From: Anaerovorax odorimutans
GTDB lineage: Bacteria; Bacillota; Clostridia; Peptostreptococcales; JAAYPU01
Length of the DNA stretch: 61,960 nt
Reading direction: 5' to 3'
Assembly: GCA_016841185.1 (NCBI GenBank)
Contig: JAENZQ010000020.1
Span: 1 to 61,960, forward strand
A program made the position numbers and the translations under genes. Positions 59,959-61,960 of the stretch are shown piece after piece (position 1 is the first letter of the stretch; every line of letters begins with the position of its first letter). The notes below the pieces were generated by a model. It did not search any database, was not told the DNA's origin, and was given only the letters and a program-made list of their open reading frames with translations.

Positions 59959-60081
59959 GTGAACAACATACCAAACGAAGATAAGATTAAATTATTATCA
60001 CTTTTAAAGGAATACGAAAAGAGAAAAAAGGGCGGTATATTTTACAAATTATTTAAAAAGTTCAGGAGATTCTTTAAATAA
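59959..60081 (+). CDS. 40-residue basic small protein
   Basis: GTG 59959 has AAAGGAGAG. The product is basic: IKLLSLLKEYEKRKKGGIFYKLFKKFRRFFK, an amphipathic helix, possibly nucleic-acid or membrane binding. Overlaps the convergent 60049-60282 gene by 33 bases. No family recognised. Confidence 0.5.
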   Translation: MNNIPNEDKIKLLSLLKEYEKRKKGGIFYKLFKKFRRFFK

Positions 60082-60282
60082 TTCTTTCAAAACTTCTGGA
60101 TAACGACTAACAAGTTCTTTGATTTTTTCAGACAATTCTTCATTGCTTAATTCTTTATCTGGGCTTTCTCTAAGCAAAGAAATAGCTGTTTTATATTTTT
60201 CGCAGGCATTTTCTATATTAGTTATCACACCTGCACCAATCAGTTTTTCTATAAAATTTTTAGCAATTAATTTTTCATCCAT
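60049..60282 (-). CDS. Hypothetical phage protein
   Basis: A 77-residue, helical, acidic protein (KNFIEKLIGAGVITNIENACEKYKTAISLL; SNEELSEKIKELVSRYPEVLKELFKES). GGGGTG precedes the start. It runs against the early operon. No function recognised. Confidence 0.6.
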   Translation of the reverse strand: MDEKLIAKNFIEKLIGAGVITNIENACEKYKTAISLLRESPDKELSNEELSEKIKELVSRYPEVLKELFKESPELFK

Positions 60283-60358
60283 AGTTACACCCCATCAAAT
60301 TACCACCCTTTTCATCATTCTACCAGAAGAGGGGAATTATCACAAGAAGGAGGTACAT

Positions 60359-61105
60359 ATGAACGAATTACAGATAACGAATCATCACGGCAGATATGTA
60401 ATTGACAGTAGAGATGTGGCAGAAATGGTGGACAAGCAACACAAGCATCTGCTTAGAGATATTGAGGGATATACAGAAATTCTTAGCCAGTCCAATTTTG
60501 GGCTCACCGATTTTTTTATTCCTCATACATATACAGATTCTCAAAACAAACCAAGACCATGTTTTCTTATAACCCGAAAGGGTTGCGATATGGTGGCAAA
60601 CAAAATGACAGGAGAAAAAGGCGTATTATTTACCGCAGCTTATGTGACAAAGTTTGAAGAAATGGAACAAAAGCAAAAACCATCGTGCATAGAAGACCTG
60701 ATTATAATGCAAGCCCAAGCATTAAAAGATGTAAGAACCGAAGTGACCAATTTAACAACAACTACTCAACAAATAACAGGCACAATCCAAACCATCAAAG
60801 AATCTATATTGGACAAGCCAAAAGAAGAATGGCGAGATTGGGTAAATGACAGCGTACGAAAAGTATGTGGAATACTTAACAGAGGTTATCAGGAAATGTG
60901 GGACATACTTTATAAGCAGCTTGAAGCTGATGCGAGATGTAATCTTAACAGGAGAGTTATAAACGCCAAGCAAAGAATGGCAGAAGAAGGAGTAACCAAA
61001 AGTAAAAGGCGTAAATACTGCAAATTATCTGCCATTGAGGATGATGCAAAGCTAAAGAGAATCTTTACCAATATTATTGAGCGAATACTCATAAAAGCCA
61101 GTTAG
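60359..61105 (+). CDS. Rha-family phage regulatory protein with ORF6C domain
   Basis: A 248-residue protein: N-terminal Rha domain (ITNHHGRYVIDSRDVAEMVDKQHKHLLRDI, FIPHTYTDSQNKPRPCFLITRKGCDMVANKMTGEKGVLFTAAYVTKFEEME), coiled-coil linker and an ORF6C-like C-terminus (WVNDSVRKVCGILNRGYQEMW...). Such antirepressors counter lysogeny repressors. ATG 60359 has AGAAGGAGG; the longer frame upstream is not used. Confidence 0.92.
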   Translation: MNELQITNHHGRYVIDSRDVAEMVDKQHKHLLRDIEGYTEILSQSNFGLTDFFIPHTYTDSQNKPRPCFLITRKGCDMVANKMTGEKGVLFTAAYVTKFEEMEQKQKPSCIEDLIIMQAQALKDVRTEVTNLTTTTQQITGTIQTIKESILDKPKEEWRDWVNDSVRKVCGILNRGYQEMWDILYKQLEADARCNLNRRVINAKQRMAEEGVTKSKRRKYCKLSAIEDDAKLKRIFTNIIERILIKAS

Positions 61106-61116
61106 GGGGAAATGAA

Positions 61117-61278
61117 ATGTACTGGGTAACAGAAATAAACGGCTGCCGAAGTTATCCTATAAGAAACCGATTCAAAGCATTGGACAAGTTTAACAGCATC
61201 ACATGTAAAGGCAGAATAAGACTTTTATATTTTGATGATATCTCAGCGATCGTTGAGAAGATTAGGAGGGTTAAGTAA
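61117..61278 (+). CDS. 53-residue hypothetical phage protein
   Basis: ATG 61117 follows TTAGGGGGA. The product is small and basic (YWVTEINGCRSYPIRNRFKALDKF ... IRRVK). It ends one base before the next ATG. Not recognised. Confidence 0.6.
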   Translation: MYWVTEINGCRSYPIRNRFKALDKFNSITCKGRIRLLYFDDISAIVEKIRRVK

Positions 61279-61512
61279 ATGAAAGTAAATGAATTAGTTG
61301 GGAAGTTAGCGATAAGAACAGCGCCTACAGAAAGAGGAGACCATTCATATATGGAAACTCCAATATTAATCGAGAAGGTTACAGACAATCATATTTTCTA
61401 TCAACATTTAGAGTTTATTGCAGGCGGTCATATATCAGTCAATAAGACACCAAAAGTTACAGGCAAAGGACAAGCATATTTTATTAATAAGTTTTTAGAA
61501 GAAGTAAGTTAA
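61279..61512 (+). CDS. 77-residue hypothetical phage protein
   Basis: ATG 61279 directly follows the preceding stop, with AGGAGGG at 61264-61270. The product is a beta-rich small protein (LVGKLAIRTAPT, MET PILIEKVTDNHIFYQHL). Not recognised. Confidence 0.65.
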   Translation: MKVNELVGKLAIRTAPTERGDHSYMETPILIEKVTDNHIFYQHLEFIAGGHISVNKTPKVTGKGQAYFINKFLEEVS

Positions 61513-61527
61513 AGGGAGGAATTAAGA

Positions 61528-61960
61528 ATGATAAAAGGCTATAAAGGATTTGACAAGGACTTAAAGTGCAGAGACTTCAAATATGAAGTAGGTAAGGAAT
61601 ACGAACACGAAGGAAACGTGCAAACTTGTCGAAGTGGATTCCACTTTTGCGAAAATCCATTAGATGTATTTGGCTACTACCCACCATCTGATAGCAGATA
61701 TTGCGAAGTAGAAGGGGATGGGGAAATTGTAAAAAATAGCGACGGCAGTAAAGTTGCTGTTTCAAAATTAAGAATCGGCGTAGAAATTGGCATCATGGGT
61801 TTGGTAAATGCAGGCGTTAAATTCATATTAGATAAGGTTGACTGGGAGCATGCAAAGGAATCCAATACAGGCTACTATAGTGCAGCAACCAATACAGGCT
61901 ACTATAGTGCAGCAACCAATACAGGCTACCAAAGTGCAGCAACCAATACAGGCGACCAAA
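61528..61960 (+). CDS. DUF7666-like phage protein with SAATNTGYQ repeats (partial)
   Basis: From ATG 61528 (GGGAGGA upstream) the frame reads GYKGFDKDLKCRDFKYEVGK, GFHFCENPLDVFGYYPPSDSRYC, then about residue 108 onward nine-residue repeats S-A-A-T-N-T-G-Y-Y/Q. The first part matches DUF7666; the repeats suggest a beta-solenoid. The gene runs past the window end. Confidence 0.8.
   Translation, partial: MIKGYKGFDKDLKCRDFKYEVGKEYEHEGNVQTCRSGFHFCENPLDVFGYYPPSDSRYCEVEGDGEIVKNSDGSKVAVSKLRIGVEIGIMGLVNAGVKFILDKVDWEHAKESNTGYYSAATNTGYYSAATNTGYQSAATNTGDQ
61864..61960 (+). repeat. 27-bp in-frame tandem repeats
   Basis: Units of AATACAGGCTACYAWAGTGC followed by AGCAACC at 61864-61890, 61891-61917, 61918-61944 and a partial copy to the edge. 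Near-identical at the nucleotide level, so recent expansion or recombination is likely. Confidence 0.93.

Noticed and set aside
1-61960. CRISPR arrays
   Set aside because: No regularly spaced repeat-spacer pattern; repeats seen are tandem heptads or single pairs, and no cas genes are present.

Overview
The window looks like chromosome from a low-GC, anaerobic, spore-forming member of the Clostridia. Three genes for SASP-like spore proteins, a LysM/GH18 spore-lytic-type enzyme, a spore photoproduct lyase relative, rubrerythrin and a rubredoxin-like protein, pyruvate formate-lyase with its activase, and frequent GTG/TTG starts behind strong AGGAGG sites all point that way. I cannot name the species.

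Layout. 1-5632: one operon with the tail of a membrane protein (probable ECF S component), a membrane-anchored phosphatase, a molybdopterin-oxidoreductase-fold protein, two ECF ATPases, an ECF T protein, a MobB-like GTPase and a small kinase; I read it as a candidate salvage route for a phosphorylated cofactor, possibly a pterin. 5824-8420: zinc ribbon, rubredoxin-like protein, rubrerythrin, SASP genes. 8595-16621: threonine dehydratase, acetate transporter, a CDF metal exporter behind a NiCo-type riboswitch, pflB-pflA behind a ZTP riboswitch, a flavodoxin-fold reductase and a methyltransferase. 16654-29603: mostly minus strand, with an SOS-controlled Y-family polymerase, M29 aminopeptidase, a tiny peptide gene ahead of HD-GYP and DUF5317 genes, a second HD-GYP protein, a split Ku/ligase/polymerase end-joining operon, an SPL-family radical SAM protein and a GGDEF protein. 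29851-32760: a scarred region with a deleted ybaK-like pseudogene, tRNA-Ser, long direct repeats, a tRNA fragment and an acetyltransferase.

33403-46435: methyltransferase, LysM-GH18, a GntR-controlled ABC transporter with a clear operator, MATE-MarR, radical SAM, purine nucleoside phosphorylase, uridine kinase, RNA cyclic phosphodiesterase, YjbQ, peroxiredoxin, then an ArsR-thioredoxin-AhpD-like mini operon (to 47009). 47441-50913: an Agr-like quorum-sensing locus with two separate paralogous membrane sensor-like proteins, a soluble-type kinase, AgrB, a short AgrD with Ser where the ring Cys is expected, and a LytTR regulator. 51023-57366: small genes and a Tad (type IVc) pilus assembly operon.

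The Tad operon is cut at a Flp1-like pilin gene (57498) by a prophage or related integrative element running to the window end: integrase, two repressors, an operator-embedded promoter, excisionase-like protein, Rha antirepressor, small early genes and a repeat protein. Across the window, intergenic spaces carry decayed heptad-like simple repeats and at least two copies of a roughly 100-150 bp structured repeat.

The strongest candidates for something undescribed are the Agr-like locus with a detached sensor module and Ser-type autoinducer, the phosphatase/ECF/MobB/kinase operon, and the 25-residue peptide gene upstream of an HD-GYP protein.
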